From CAYOOT01 sp964405665 (GTDB lineage Bacteria; Bdellovibrionota_C; UBA2361; SZUA-149; CAZDWZ01): a stretch of 20,143 nucleotides of DNA. The stretch covers positions 1 to 20,143 of the forward strand of contig CAYOOT010000048.1 in NCBI GenBank assembly GCA_964405665.1, written 5' to 3'. A program made the translations under genes and the position numbers. The notes beneath the pieces were generated by a model. That model was not told where the DNA came from. It ran no database searches and saw only the letters and a list, made by a program, of their open reading frames with translations. This document shows, piece by piece, positions 7,565 to 15,414 of the stretch. Each line of letters begins with the position of its first letter. Within the stretch, counting starts at the first letter, position 1.

Positions 7565-9181
7565 TTATTCTACTAAAGCTTCTTTAACAGTATTGAGCAA
7601 TTGTTGGCAACTATAAGGTTTTTGCAGAAAGGTGGCGATTTCATGGGGCTTCAAACTTCTCATCATGTCTAGTTGATGAAAGCCGCTGGAGAGAATGATT
7701 TTAGCTTTGTTATTGATTGTTTTGATCTGACGATAGACTTCATCGCCATTCATGTCCGGCATTGACATATCAAGAAGGGTGAATTTGAGGTCTTGTTGCT
7801 TTGTTTTGAAAATATCAATTGCTTCTTTCCCGGTACGAGCATTAATTACATCAAAGCCGAATTTTTCCAGCATCGCCGTCACTACTTCCTGCACGGTGTC
7901 TTCGTCATCAACTACTAAAACTAAGCCGGAGGATTGCCAAACTTCATCTGTAAAATGAGACAAGGAAGTTGAATTTTCTATCCCCAGCTTGACCAATGCC
8001 GGAAAAAGAATAGTAAAGGTACTTCCTTTGCCGGGTGTGCTTTCCACATTTAAAATTCCTCCGTGCCTTTTTACTATACCAATTACAGCAGCAAGTCCCA
8101 AACCTCTGCCGGTAAATTTAGTGGTATAGAAGGGATCAAAAATTTTGGATAAAGTTTCTTTGCTCATGCCGCAGCCATTATCCTTAATTTCGATAAAAAC
8201 ATAGGGTCCAGTTTTTAAATTTTCTGAAATATAACTTTGCTTTAAATATTTTTCAGTAACATCGACTAAACCAGTTTTTATAGAAATCAATCCCACGTTA
8301 TTGCCGATTGCATCTGAAGCATTAGTAATTAAGTTCATTACTACTTGCCGCAGTTGAGTGGGATCTCCTTTAATTGGAGGAATGTTTTCCAATAAATTTT
8401 TTTCAATTTGTGCTTTTTTGGACAAAGCAGGTCTAAGAAGATTTTGCATCTCCTCAACAAGCGTCGATAAATTGATTTGATATTCAACTATCGGTTTTTG
8501 ACCGGAATAGGTAAGAAGTTGTTGCGTTAAATCGGCAAGTCTTTTGGCTGCAATATTAATATTGCTTACTCTTTCGTAAACTGGGGATTCTTTTTCCAGA
8601 TCAAGCAGTGTCAAATCAGCATTTCCTAAAACACCCATTAAGAGATTATTAAAATCATGGGCGATACCTCCGGCAAGAACTCCTAAACTTTCCAATTTTT
8701 GACTGCGAAACATTTGCTCTTCTAATTTTTGTTGCTCGAGTTTGGCTTTTTTTTGTGCAGTGATATCTCTAAATACTGAAATGCCGCCGTTTATTTCTCC
8801 GTTTTTATTGCGCAACGGTCTGGCATTAACGCTAATAAAAACCCCATCGGGTCGGCGATCGTTGCGGATGCAAATTTCTTCGGCATCAATTTCCTCTCCT
8901 TTAATCGCTCTCGGCAGAGGGAGTCGGTCTAAAGGAAACGGAGTAACCATGTCTGGTAGGTAGTTGCCAATTAACCTTACTCTTTCATCCATTGGTAAAT
9001 TGCTTAAACCGTAACCTAAAATTCTTTCAGAACTCTTATTGTGAAAAATCATGAAGCCTTTCTCATTGACAACAAAGACGCCATCAGCCATGCTGTCAAT
9101 AATCGAAAGAAGCACTTCTGCAACTGAATTTGTTGTGTCTGAAGAGTTTTCCAGTAAAGATATTATCTTATTTAAAGGCAT
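7565..9181 (-). CDS. Cytoplasmic PAS-containing hybrid sensor histidine kinase with C-terminal receiver
   Basis: A 538-residue signalling protein with no membrane segment, so it senses an internal or diffusible cue. In order: a PAS domain (about 22-145, ending in the typical RDITAQKKA), a HisKA dimerisation domain with phospho-acceptor His175 in GGIAHDFNN, and an HATPase_c domain. The ATPase shows the N-box VMNLITNASDAIG near 281-293, EIKDNGCGM near 331-339, the F-box FDPFYTTKF and the G2 box GRGLGL. The C-terminal receiver carries the acidic pair at 425-426, phospho-acceptor Asp471 in LLDMSMPDMNG and conserved Lys521. There is no DNA-binding output domain, so an unlinked phosphotransfer partner or regulator is needed. 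It diverges from the exporter operon across a 105-base gap, which makes that operon a candidate target. The ATG at 9181 has a weak ribosome-binding site. Confidence 0.95.
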   Translation of the reverse strand: MPLNKIISLLENSSDTTNSVAEVLLSIIDSMADGVFVVNEKGFMIFHNKSSERILGYGLSNLPMDERVRLIGNYLPDMVTPFPLDRLPLPRAIKGEEIDAEEICIRNDRRPDGVFISVNARPLRNKNGEINGGISVFRDITAQKKAKLEQQKLEEQMFRSQKLESLGVLAGGIAHDFNNLLMGVLGNADLTLLDLEKESPVYERVSNINIAAKRLADLTQQLLTYSGQKPIVEYQINLSTLVEEMQNLLRPALSKKAQIEKNLLENIPPIKGDPTQLRQVVMNLITNASDAIGNNVGLISIKTGLVDVTEKYLKQSYISENLKTGPYVFIEIKDNGCGMSKETLSKIFDPFYTTKFTGRGLGLAAVIGIVKRHGGILNVESTPGKGSTFTILFPALVKLGIENSTSLSHFTDEVWQSSGLVLVVDDEDTVQEVVTAMLEKFGFDVINARTGKEAIDIFKTKQQDLKFTLLDMSMPDMNGDEVYRQIKTINNKAKIILSSGFHQLDMMRSLKPHEIATFLQKPYSCQQLLNTVKEALVE

Positions 9182-9238
9182 ATCGTTGATTATATCTCAA
9201 AAAAATCGATAAAAATAGCAGGTCTTGTTTTTTTTTAA

Positions 9239-9276
9239 CCGAATGGTTATTTTGCTTTTTTAATAAGTTCATTCGG
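9239..9276. promoter_or_regulatory. Inverted repeat in the divergent kinase/exporter promoter region
   Basis: CCGAATG (9239-9245) and CATTCGG (9270-9276) form a 7-base inverted repeat separated by 24 bases, ending 10 bases before the first exporter gene's ATG. A T-rich run (about 9225-9236) precedes the left half. The arrangement could be an operator with half-sites about three helical turns apart (31 bases centre to centre), or a leader hairpin at the start of the exporter mRNA. I could not identify convincing -10/-35 boxes for either gene. Confidence 0.3.
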
Positions 9277-9286
9277 AAACAATCTC

Positions 9287-9694
9287 ATGAAGATAATCAA
9301 GTCCATATTAATATTCCTCGGGGTTTTTTGTATCTTTACCGTCTCTTCTTCTTTTGCTGATGTAGTAGAAATATTTGCACCGGAAACAGAAAATCATGCC
9401 AAGATTGAATTAATGCCCGAAGAGTCTGCGGAGCTGACAATCTACCTTAAATCGCTTGGTGACTTACTCTATGGATACAAAATTTACTTATATAACACTA
9501 AAGGAGAATTAGTTGGTCAGACTTTCAGCGATGAAAACGGCATAGCTATTTTTACTAAAATTCCCACTGGCAAATATATGATTACTGTTGAGAAAAAAAT
9601 TAATGAGCGAGGTGGCGATACCAGAATCAATGTGGGAGATATGAACATTAAAAAAACTAAAAGTGCCGTAAAAATTTTAAAGGGGAATAATTAA
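9287..9694 (+). CDS. Secreted protein with a carboxypeptidase-regulatory/Cna-B-like beta-sandwich domain
   Basis: A 135-residue protein with a clear Sec signal peptide: Lys residues, then a hydrophobic core (about 6-20) ending in SSSFA, so cleavage is likely near residue 24. The mature part contains GYKIYLYNTKGELVGQTFSDENGIAIFTKIPTGKYMITVE, quoted here only in its key features: a variable loop, a D-x-x-G turn and P-x-G-x-Y. These are the pattern of transthyretin-like beta-sandwich domains (CarboxypepD_reg/SdrD_B type). That suggests a small periplasmic or surface binding module, not an enzyme. It opens the six-gene exporter operon, and its TAA overlaps the next gene's ATG by one base. Its role is unknown. 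A periplasmic accessory or substrate-binding protein for the exporter is my inference. Confidence 0.8.
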   Translation: MKIIKSILIFLGVFCIFTVSSSFADVVEIFAPETENHAKIELMPEESAELTIYLKSLGDLLYGYKIYLYNTKGELVGQTFSDENGIAIFTKIPTGKYMITVEKKINERGGDTRINVGDMNIKKTKSAVKILKGNN

Positions 9695-10182
9695 TGTCCA
9701 CAAATTTTTTCAAAACATTGTTTTTACTTTTATTTACGTCCTGTATGCAAACAAGTGAACAGCAAAAGTACCAAATTCAGCCGACAGGAGATATTGATGT
9801 GCAAGTGTCAATGGGCGGGCAAAAAATCACTGATTTAGATAAGCAATTAATTCACCGAATCGAAATTTCTTCAAGAACCCTAGACCTGCTTAAACCAGAA
9901 GGCAGTAATGGCTTACGCTTACCTTTTCTTCTCAAGAAAGAAGTTGATCAAAGAGGATTAGTGATGGGATTAAAGGTTTTTCGATCAAAAGAGGGGCCAC
10001 TTAGTCTGGAAGATCTGGGCTTACAAGAAAGGGATTTACTTACTGCCATCGGAACAAAACTCTTAACAAGTGCTAAGGATTTTGAATTATTTGTAAAAAT
10101 CTTAAGAAATAAAAGAGAGTTGAGCATGACCCTAGAAAGAGATTTTCAACCCCATAAAATCATCTATTATCTCTCAAAATAG
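9694..10182 (+). CDS. Lipoprotein with a GspC-like PDZ C-terminal domain
   Basis: 162 residues. The N-terminus is a lipoprotein-type signal: hydrophobic LFLLLF, then TSC with the lipid-acceptor Cys at residue 17. The C-terminal part (about 100-160) reads like a PDZ domain of the type II secretion protein GspC. It has the order LGLQERDLLTAIG, then LTSAKDFELFVKIL, then ELSMTLERD, then a final IIYYL strand. The middle region (about 30-95) is unassigned. No T2SS gene lies beside it. Its position between the beta-sandwich protein and the permease suggests a membrane-tethered periplasmic adaptor of the exporter. The start overlaps the preceding stop (TAATG) and is preceded by AAGGGG. The PDZ assignment is by eye and moderately certain. 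Confidence 0.75.
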   Translation: MSTNFFKTLFLLLFTSCMQTSEQQKYQIQPTGDIDVQVSMGGQKITDLDKQLIHRIEISSRTLDLLKPEGSNGLRLPFLLKKEVDQRGLVMGLKVFRSKEGPLSLEDLGLQERDLLTAIGTKLLTSAKDFELFVKILRNKRELSMTLERDFQPHKIIYYLSK

Positions 10183-10184
10183 CT

Positions 10185-11345
10185 ATGTTGCTGATCGCAA
10201 TAAAAATGTTGCTGGGAAACCGAGGTAAATACTTTGGGATGATTACAGGAGTGTTTTTAGCGGCTTTAATTATCACTCAACAAAGTTCTATTTTTTGCGG
10301 CTTGATGTCTAGAACTTATGGTTTTCTATCCGATACTATTTATCCCGATCTTTGGGTGATGGATCCGATGACTCAATATGTCGATGATTTTAAACCGGTA
10401 ATTGATACCAAGCTTTTACAAGTAAGAGGTATTGCCGGAATCTCTTGGGCGGTACCTCTTTATAAAGGAATTCTTAAAGCAAGATTACATGATGGCACAT
10501 TGCAGCTTACTAATGTTATTGGTTTAGATGATGCTTCTTTGGCAGGCGGACCGCCCCTAATGTTGCAAGGGAAGCTTGAAGATTTGAGATTCGCCGATGC
10601 AATAATTGTTGATGAAGTGGGGGCAAATGGTAAGTTTGCCAAACCCGGAAAAAATCCCGCAGAAAAAATTCCTCTTAAAGTCGGAGATACTTTAGAAATT
10701 AATGATAAGCGTGCTGTTGTGGTGGGAATAACGCGAGTGGCCAGGACCTTTCAGTCCAATCCAGTTGTTTACACTACATATTCCCGAGCAATCAACTTTG
10801 CTCCCACTGAAAGAAAAAAATTAACTTATATTATTGCCAAGATAAAAGAAAATATTGAAATAAAAAATGTTCAAAATGCAATTTCAAAAGTCACTGGATT
10901 AAAAGCTTTAACTAATGAAGAATTTTCTAAACAAACAGTTGATTATTTTATGCGTTATACTGGCATTCCTATTAATTTTGGGATTGCAATTGTTCTTGGT
11001 TTTCTTGTGGGAACAGCAATAGTCGGGCAAACATTTTATAGTTTTACAGTGGATAACATTCGCTATTTTGGAACTCTTAAAGCAATGGGTGCTTCCAGTT
11101 TCTTGTTATTAAAAATGATTGTTTTGCAAGCTTTGATTGTCGGTTCTGTCGGTTACGGCTTGGGAGTTGGCCTTGCTTCACTTACATATTTTCTTTCTCT
11201 CAAATCTGAACTTGCTTTTAAAATGCCCTGGCAAGTGCCATTGATTACTGCAGTTGCTGTAATAATGATCAGTGTGATTGCTGCGGTTCTAAGTATTTTA
11301 AAAGTATTTTTTCTTGAACCTGCTATTGTTTTTAAAGGGGAATAG
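10185..11345 (+). CDS. ABC exporter permease, FtsX/MacB-like (DevC type)
   Basis: A 386-residue permease with the MacB/FtsX topology: one N-terminal helix (about 15-35), a large periplasmic MacB_PCD-like domain (about 40-255), then three helices (about 265-290, 310-335 and 350-378). Characteristic segments are GNRGKYFGM, WVMDP, VRGIAGISWAVPLYKG, DEVGANGKFA and a GTLKAMGAS coupling region before the last helices. These resemble permeases that pair with HlyD adaptors, including cyanobacterial DevC. Type VII ABC proteins of this kind do not carry substrate through the membrane. They drive extrusion from the periplasm through a TolC-like channel. It begins two bases after the previous stop, with no obvious ribosome-binding site, and is followed two bases later by the ATPase gene. 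The substrate is unknown. Confidence 0.92.
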   Translation: MLLIAIKMLLGNRGKYFGMITGVFLAALIITQQSSIFCGLMSRTYGFLSDTIYPDLWVMDPMTQYVDDFKPVIDTKLLQVRGIAGISWAVPLYKGILKARLHDGTLQLTNVIGLDDASLAGGPPLMLQGKLEDLRFADAIIVDEVGANGKFAKPGKNPAEKIPLKVGDTLEINDKRAVVVGITRVARTFQSNPVVYTTYSRAINFAPTERKKLTYIIAKIKENIEIKNVQNAISKVTGLKALTNEEFSKQTVDYFMRYTGIPINFGIAIVLGFLVGTAIVGQTFYSFTVDNIRYFGTLKAMGASSFLLLKMIVLQALIVGSVGYGLGVGLASLTYFLSLKSELAFKMPWQVPLITAVAVIMISVIAAVLSILKVFFLEPAIVFKGE

Positions 11346-11347
11346 GA

Positions 11348-12034
11348 ATGTCTTCGGAGTTTGCCGTGCAATGTAAAGGCATTAAAAAAGTTTATCATAC
11401 TAATGGTATCGATACCCCGGCCCTTAGAGGAATTGATTTAGAAGTGAAAAAATCCGAACTCTTGATGTTGGTCGGTCCTTCGGGTTGCGGAAAAACAACA
11501 TTAATTTCAATTATTGCCGGAATATTACTCCAAGATCAGGGCAGTTGTTTAGTCGATGGAAATAATTTCGCCCAAATGTCAGAGCGAGAAAGAACTGCCG
11601 CTAGAGGAAAAGCTATCGGCTTTGTTTTTCAATCATATAACTTGATTCCCACGCTTTCTGCATTGGAAAATGTCGCCATTCCCTTGCTTTTAGCAAATGT
11701 TCGGAGAAAAGAAGCTTTAGAAAAAGCCAAGGCAATTTTATTGCAAGTAGGCTTGGAGAAGTCCTTTTATTCCCGACCGGCGCAACTTTCTGGCGGGCAA
11801 CAGCAAAGAGTGGCGATAGCGCGAGCTCTGATTCATCAGCCACATTTGGTAGTCTGTGATGAGCCGACCAGCGCTCTTGATCATGAGAATGGCATGAAGA
11901 TCATGCAAGTTTTTAAAGAAGTTGCTTTAAAAAATGGTAAAACTTTAATTGTGGTAACTCATGACAATAGGATTTTCCCCTTTGCTGATAGAATTGCTAC
12001 GATGGATGATGGCATCATTAAAGAGATTGAGTAA
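11348..12034 (+). CDS. ABC exporter ATP-binding protein (MacB/LolD/DevA type)
   Basis: A 228-residue nucleotide-binding subunit with every catalytic motif: Walker A GPSGCGKT (43-50), Q-loop FVFQSYNL (93-100), signature LSGGQQQR (147-154), Walker B LVVCDEP with catalytic Glu172, D-loop SALD (175-178) and switch His205 in VVTHD. Length and motifs place it with the LolD/FtsE/MacB-type ATPases that work with FtsX-like permeases. It would dimerise in the cytoplasm beneath two copies of the permease encoded just upstream. The gap is two bases, and an AGGA sits directly before the ATG. The adaptor gene follows after 10 bases. Confidence 0.96.
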   Translation: MSSEFAVQCKGIKKVYHTNGIDTPALRGIDLEVKKSELLMLVGPSGCGKTTLISIIAGILLQDQGSCLVDGNNFAQMSERERTAARGKAIGFVFQSYNLIPTLSALENVAIPLLLANVRRKEALEKAKAILLQVGLEKSFYSRPAQLSGGQQQRVAIARALIHQPHLVVCDEPTSALDHENGMKIMQVFKEVALKNGKTLIVVTHDNRIFPFADRIATMDDGIIKEIE

Positions 12035-12044
12035 ATAGGAAGAT

Positions 12045-12971
12045 ATGAAAAAAGTACTTTTATTTATTTTTGATAATTTTCGAATATTTGGTTTGCCACT
12101 TTTGGCGATTGCCGGATTAGTAATGGGGATTAGAACTGTGCGAGCAGGCAGTACGCCTAATCCAATTACTCTTCCAATTTCTGAGCCAGCAAAAAGTTCT
12201 TTTGATTCTTCCGTTGCCGGAGCAGGGATCGTTGAGGCAAAGGGGGAGAATATTGAAATTGCTTCCCATATTTCTGGCGTTGTGGCGGAAGTTTTTGTGC
12301 ATGTTGGGCAAAAAGTGAATCTTGGTGATCCGCTTTTTGTTATTGATACGAGAGAAGTGCAGGCACAGCTGATGATAAAAAGAGCAGCTCTGGAAGTAAG
12401 TAAAGCTCAATTGCAAGATTTTGAAAGTCAGTATCAATTTTTGCAAAAAGTAAGTGACAAAAGAGCTGTTAGTGCCGATGAAGTGGCCAAAAGAAAAAAT
12501 GCTGTCAGTATTGCTTTGGCAAAAAGACAAGAGGCCCAAGACAGCCTTCAGGCGACAGAAGTTGAGTTGGCAAGGCACACAGTAATTGCCCCCCTTGCTG
12601 GCGAGATTTTAAAAATTGATATTCGACCGGGAGAATTTGCCGCAGCGCAAGTAATGACCAAACCTCTAATGCTGATGGGTCAAACTGATTCCCTTTGGGT
12701 GCGGGTTGATATTGATGAAAATGATAGCTGGAGGATAAAGGCCGGAACAAAAGCAAGAGCAACTTTAAGAGGAAATAGTAATATTGGAGCTGATCTGAAG
12801 TTTGTCCGATTTGAGCCTTATATTGTACCGAAAAAATCTCTTACAGGGGAAAATGCCGAGCGGGTGGATACAAGAGTTTTACAGATAATATATGAATTTG
12901 ATCCGGCGAAATTTCCCGCTTTTGTAGGACAGCTTGTGGATGTTTTTATTGAGGCAGAAACGCATGTTTAG
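12045..12971 (+). CDS. HlyD-family periplasmic adaptor (membrane fusion protein, DevB type)
   Basis: 308 residues. One N-terminal membrane helix (about 14-30) anchors it in the inner membrane. The split lipoyl-like domain is seen as AGIVEAKGENIEIASHISG and GVVAEVFVHVGQKVNLGDPLF (about 60-98), rejoined at HTVIAPLAGEILKI (about 178-191). Between them an alpha-helical hairpin rich in Lys, Glu, Ala and Gln (about 103-175) would reach up to the outer-membrane channel. A beta-barrel region follows (about 205-300). The short hairpin fits MacA/DevB-like adaptors rather than long type I secretion adaptors. A ribosome-binding site (AGGAAGAT) precedes the ATG. Its last eight bases overlap the next gene, so stoichiometric translation is likely. 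Confidence 0.93.
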   Translation: MKKVLLFIFDNFRIFGLPLLAIAGLVMGIRTVRAGSTPNPITLPISEPAKSSFDSSVAGAGIVEAKGENIEIASHISGVVAEVFVHVGQKVNLGDPLFVIDTREVQAQLMIKRAALEVSKAQLQDFESQYQFLQKVSDKRAVSADEVAKRKNAVSIALAKRQEAQDSLQATEVELARHTVIAPLAGEILKIDIRPGEFAAAQVMTKPLMLMGQTDSLWVRVDIDENDSWRIKAGTKARATLRGNSNIGADLKFVRFEPYIVPKKSLTGENAERVDTRVLQIIYEFDPAKFPAFVGQLVDVFIEAETHV

Positions 12972-14379
12972 AAGTTTCCTGCTTTTATTTTTGCTTTTTG
13001 CTGGTTGTCTCAGTCTTCCTGCGGTTGGCCCTGATTATCAAAAACCCGTTCAGGAAAATATAGAAGATTGGCAGATTGAAGGAAATGATCACAAGTTATT
13101 TACCAGAGAATCAGAATTAACTATGACTTCTAGTTGGAAGCAATTTAATGATCCCGTCTTGGATTCCTTGGTTGAAAAAACTATTAAATCAAACCTGACT
13201 TATCAGATTGCTCTTTCCAGATTAGAGCAAGCAAGACTTAGTTCTGATCTAGCTTTCTCCTCTTTTTTGCCGACGCTGTCCTTAGGAGGAAAATTTAATA
13301 GACAAGAAAGAAGTAAGAATAGTTTTGTTAGTAAGTTGGGAGAAAATCCGGTTAATACTTATCAAAGCGGATTTGATGCTCTTTGGGAATTTGATCTGTT
13401 TGGTGGAAAAAGAAGGGCCTATCAGGCCTCAGTTGCTGAAATTGAAGCGGCAGAAGGTGGCGCCAGTGGAATAGGAATCTCTTTGTTGGCGGACTTATTC
13501 AGAAATTATATTGAGTATCGAACGTTTGAAAAAAGATTGGAGATTGCCGAAAGTAATATTAAAGCGCAAACGCAATTTAGAGATATCGTAAAATCTAAAT
13601 TTAATGCGGGGATTTCTTCGGAAGTTGATTTATTGCAAGCTTCAGCTTTATTGGAAAATTCAAGATCTTTTATTCCGCAGTTGCAGGTAGAAATGAAACG
13701 AAGATTTTATCGATTGGCAGTTTTGTCCGGAGAATCTCCGACAAACTTTGTTATTGAAAAAATCAATCAAACCTCTTGTCAAATTCCGGAAATTAATAAT
13801 TTGATTGCAATTTCACAAGGGGCAGAGTTTTTAAGAAATAGACCGGATGTGAAAGTGGCAGAGAGAGAACTTGCTGCACAAACCGCAAAAATTGGCGTTG
13901 CCGTTGCTGAAATATTTCCTAAAATTACTTTAGTGGGCGGTGCTGGTTTAGAGACGAATGTTTCCTCAACATTTTTTGATGCCAGCAGTAAGACCTGGAA
14001 TTTTGGTCCGACCATCAGCTTGCCAATTTTTCAAGGCGGGAAAATTTCTGCAAATATTGCTTTGCAAGAGGAAAAAGCAAAAGAAGCATGGAACAATTAT
14101 CAAGAAGTTGTTCTGCAAGCACTGGAAGAAGGGCAAAATAGTTTAAATGCTTATTCTGCGGAATTAAAAAGGCAAAAATCATTGGAAGAATCTTTTCAAG
14201 CAAGTAAGAGAGCTCATCAATTATCCCAGGATTTATATCAAGACGGCTTAATTGATTTTCTTCGCGTGCTTGATGCTGAAAGAGATCTCTTTAATGCAGA
14301 AGATGCCTTAATTCAGAGTAAGGCGCAGATTGCTGTCAGTGGCTTGGCTGTGTTTAAGGCGTTTGCGGGGAAGATGTAG
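12964..14379 (+). CDS. TolC/NodT-family outer-membrane efflux lipoprotein
   Basis: About 471 residues. A trimeric outer-membrane channel that completes the tripartite exporter. The ATG at 12964 gives a proper lipoprotein signal, MFRSFLLLFLLFAGC, with the lipidated Cys at residue 15. It is followed by VGPDYQKP, the classic NodT-type start of mature channels (GPDY-x-x-P). An upstream in-frame ATG at 12934 would add ten residues inside the adaptor gene and spoil the signal, so I reject it. Two outer-membrane-efflux repeats are visible: the first near TYQIALSRLEQARL, with the beta-barrel-linked WEFDLFGGKRRAYQAS. The second includes LRNRPDVKVAERELAAQTAKIGVA and the closing helix with LDAERDLFNAE. 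GAGG nine bases upstream can act as ribosome-binding site. It is the last gene of the operon. Confidence 0.95.
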   Translation: MFRSFLLLFLLFAGCLSLPAVGPDYQKPVQENIEDWQIEGNDHKLFTRESELTMTSSWKQFNDPVLDSLVEKTIKSNLTYQIALSRLEQARLSSDLAFSSFLPTLSLGGKFNRQERSKNSFVSKLGENPVNTYQSGFDALWEFDLFGGKRRAYQASVAEIEAAEGGASGIGISLLADLFRNYIEYRTFEKRLEIAESNIKAQTQFRDIVKSKFNAGISSEVDLLQASALLENSRSFIPQLQVEMKRRFYRLAVLSGESPTNFVIEKINQTSCQIPEINNLIAISQGAEFLRNRPDVKVAERELAAQTAKIGVAVAEIFPKITLVGGAGLETNVSSTFFDASSKTWNFGPTISLPIFQGGKISANIALQEEKAKEAWNNYQEVVLQALEEGQNSLNAYSAELKRQKSLEESFQASKRAHQLSQDLYQDGLIDFLRVLDAERDLFNAEDALIQSKAQIAVSGLAVFKAFAGKM

Positions 14380-14386
14380 ATACGTC

Positions 14387-14430
14387 GGATCGCGGACTGG
14401 CAGGGCACGTTGCCCTAAAGTCCGCGCTCC
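14387..14430. terminator. Hairpin repeat between convergent genes (possible bidirectional terminator)
   Basis: GGATCGCGGACT...AGGGCA pairs with TTGCCCTAAAGTCCGCGCTCC across a tiny loop, giving about 18 GC-rich base pairs with a few mismatches. It starts eight bases after the efflux-channel stop and lies between convergent genes, a typical place for a terminator. There is no U-run on either side. One arm (14416-14434) is identical over 19 bases to 7385-7403, so it is also a dispersed repeat element and may act as terminator only by position. Confidence 0.6.
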
Positions 14431-14466
14431 AATGTGTTCTCTCTCCTTCTCAGTTGCTCTGTATTT

Positions 14467-15414
14467 CTAAAACTCTAATTCTGAAATTAGCGGCAAATGA
14501 TCCGATCCGATATCTTCTCCCAGATAGGAATTAACTGCTTTAAAATCTTTGGAAAAAAGAATTTGATCAATCGGGGAGGCTATTAAAGGTAATTTTGTAC
14601 TAAGAGCGAACCAACTGGGAAGCACCCCAAATCCTCTGCGAGAATTTTGCAGGTTAGTTCTGTTGATAAATTCTTGATAGTAAGGAGACCAGATCGAAGT
14701 ATTGAAATCGCCAATCAGAATTGTCGGTAAATTTTGCTTGTGTAATATTTCCGCTAGATTATTTAATTGTTTATTTCTTAGAGAGAAACGATCGGGATCC
14801 GTTGGTGCAGGCAAATGAGGAATAAGTAAAAAAACTTTTTGGTTGTTAATTTTTATAGTAGCAGTCATTGTCAGGCGAATCGGATCGTCTAGAGGAAATA
14901 TTTCAAATTCTTCAATAGGGAATTTACTTTTTAATTTCACCTCAAAAATACTCTTGGGATCAGAGGGAGCGGTATAAGGGAGGAGATCGGAAAGTTTATT
15001 CACTTCTTCAAACCAAGCTTTTTCCAGTTCAATAAAAAGAAGGAGATCGGGTTTTTCTTGACGAACTAAATCTAGTGTTTTTTGATAAGCGGTATTTCCA
15101 TAAAGCACATTGATTATTGCAATTTTGATTTTTTCTTTCGTTTTTGTTTGATGATTTGCGAAAGCAGAGTTGGAATTAAAGTTATACCAATTTTGAACAT
15201 GATAAAAATTGATGATTAACAATGAACAGAAAATCATTGAATAAAAAAAACGTTTTAAAATAATACTCCCAATTAAAGCAATAAGTGAAAGAACAAGGTA
15301 GAGAGGCTTGAAACTCAAAATAATTTCCAAAAAAAGCTGTGGCTTACTGAGCAAGTCGCTTAAGCTTCCCAATGTCAGGAATAAAGTAAAGGAAATTGAT
15401 AGAAGTTTAAACAT
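14467..15414 (-). CDS. Membrane-anchored endonuclease/exonuclease/phosphatase-fold protein
   Basis: About 315 residues. Three hydrophobic helices fill the first 80 or so residues. They are followed by a metal-dependent EEP (DNase I/exonuclease III-like) domain: IAIINVLYGN with the conserved Asn, LLLFIELEKAW with the catalytic Glu, LIPHLPAP, ILIGDFNTSIW with the Asp-x-Asn pair, SPIDQILFS and the closing GSDHLPLI. All catalytic positions appear intact. In related membrane-tethered members the domain faces the periplasm and may act on nucleic acids, phospholipids or phosphorylated sugars, so the substrate is open. The ATG at 15414 overlaps the 6-phosphogluconolactonase stop by eight bases. A GTG at 15423 is a less likely start. 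The stop lies about 35 bases from the hairpin shared with the exporter operon. Confidence 0.88.
   Translation of the reverse strand: MFKLLSISFTLFLTLGSLSDLLSKPQLFLEIILSFKPLYLVLSLIALIGSIILKRFFYSMIFCSLLIINFYHVQNWYNFNSNSAFANHQTKTKEKIKIAIINVLYGNTAYQKTLDLVRQEKPDLLLFIELEKAWFEEVNKLSDLLPYTAPSDPKSIFEVKLKSKFPIEEFEIFPLDDPIRLTMTATIKINNQKVFLLIPHLPAPTDPDRFSLRNKQLNNLAEILHKQNLPTILIGDFNTSIWSPYYQEFINRTNLQNSRRGFGVLPSWFALSTKLPLIASPIDQILFSKDFKAVNSYLGEDIGSDHLPLISELEF

Noticed and set aside
12117..12578. A 153-codon open frame on the minus strand
   Set aside because: It lies wholly antisense to the HlyD-type adaptor gene, has an implausible composition (many Cys, His, Asn) and matches no family I recognise.
12934..12963. 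Upstream ATG extension of the outer-membrane channel gene
   Set aside because: It would put charged residues before the lipoprotein signal. The ATG at 12964 gives a normal signal and has its own GAGG.
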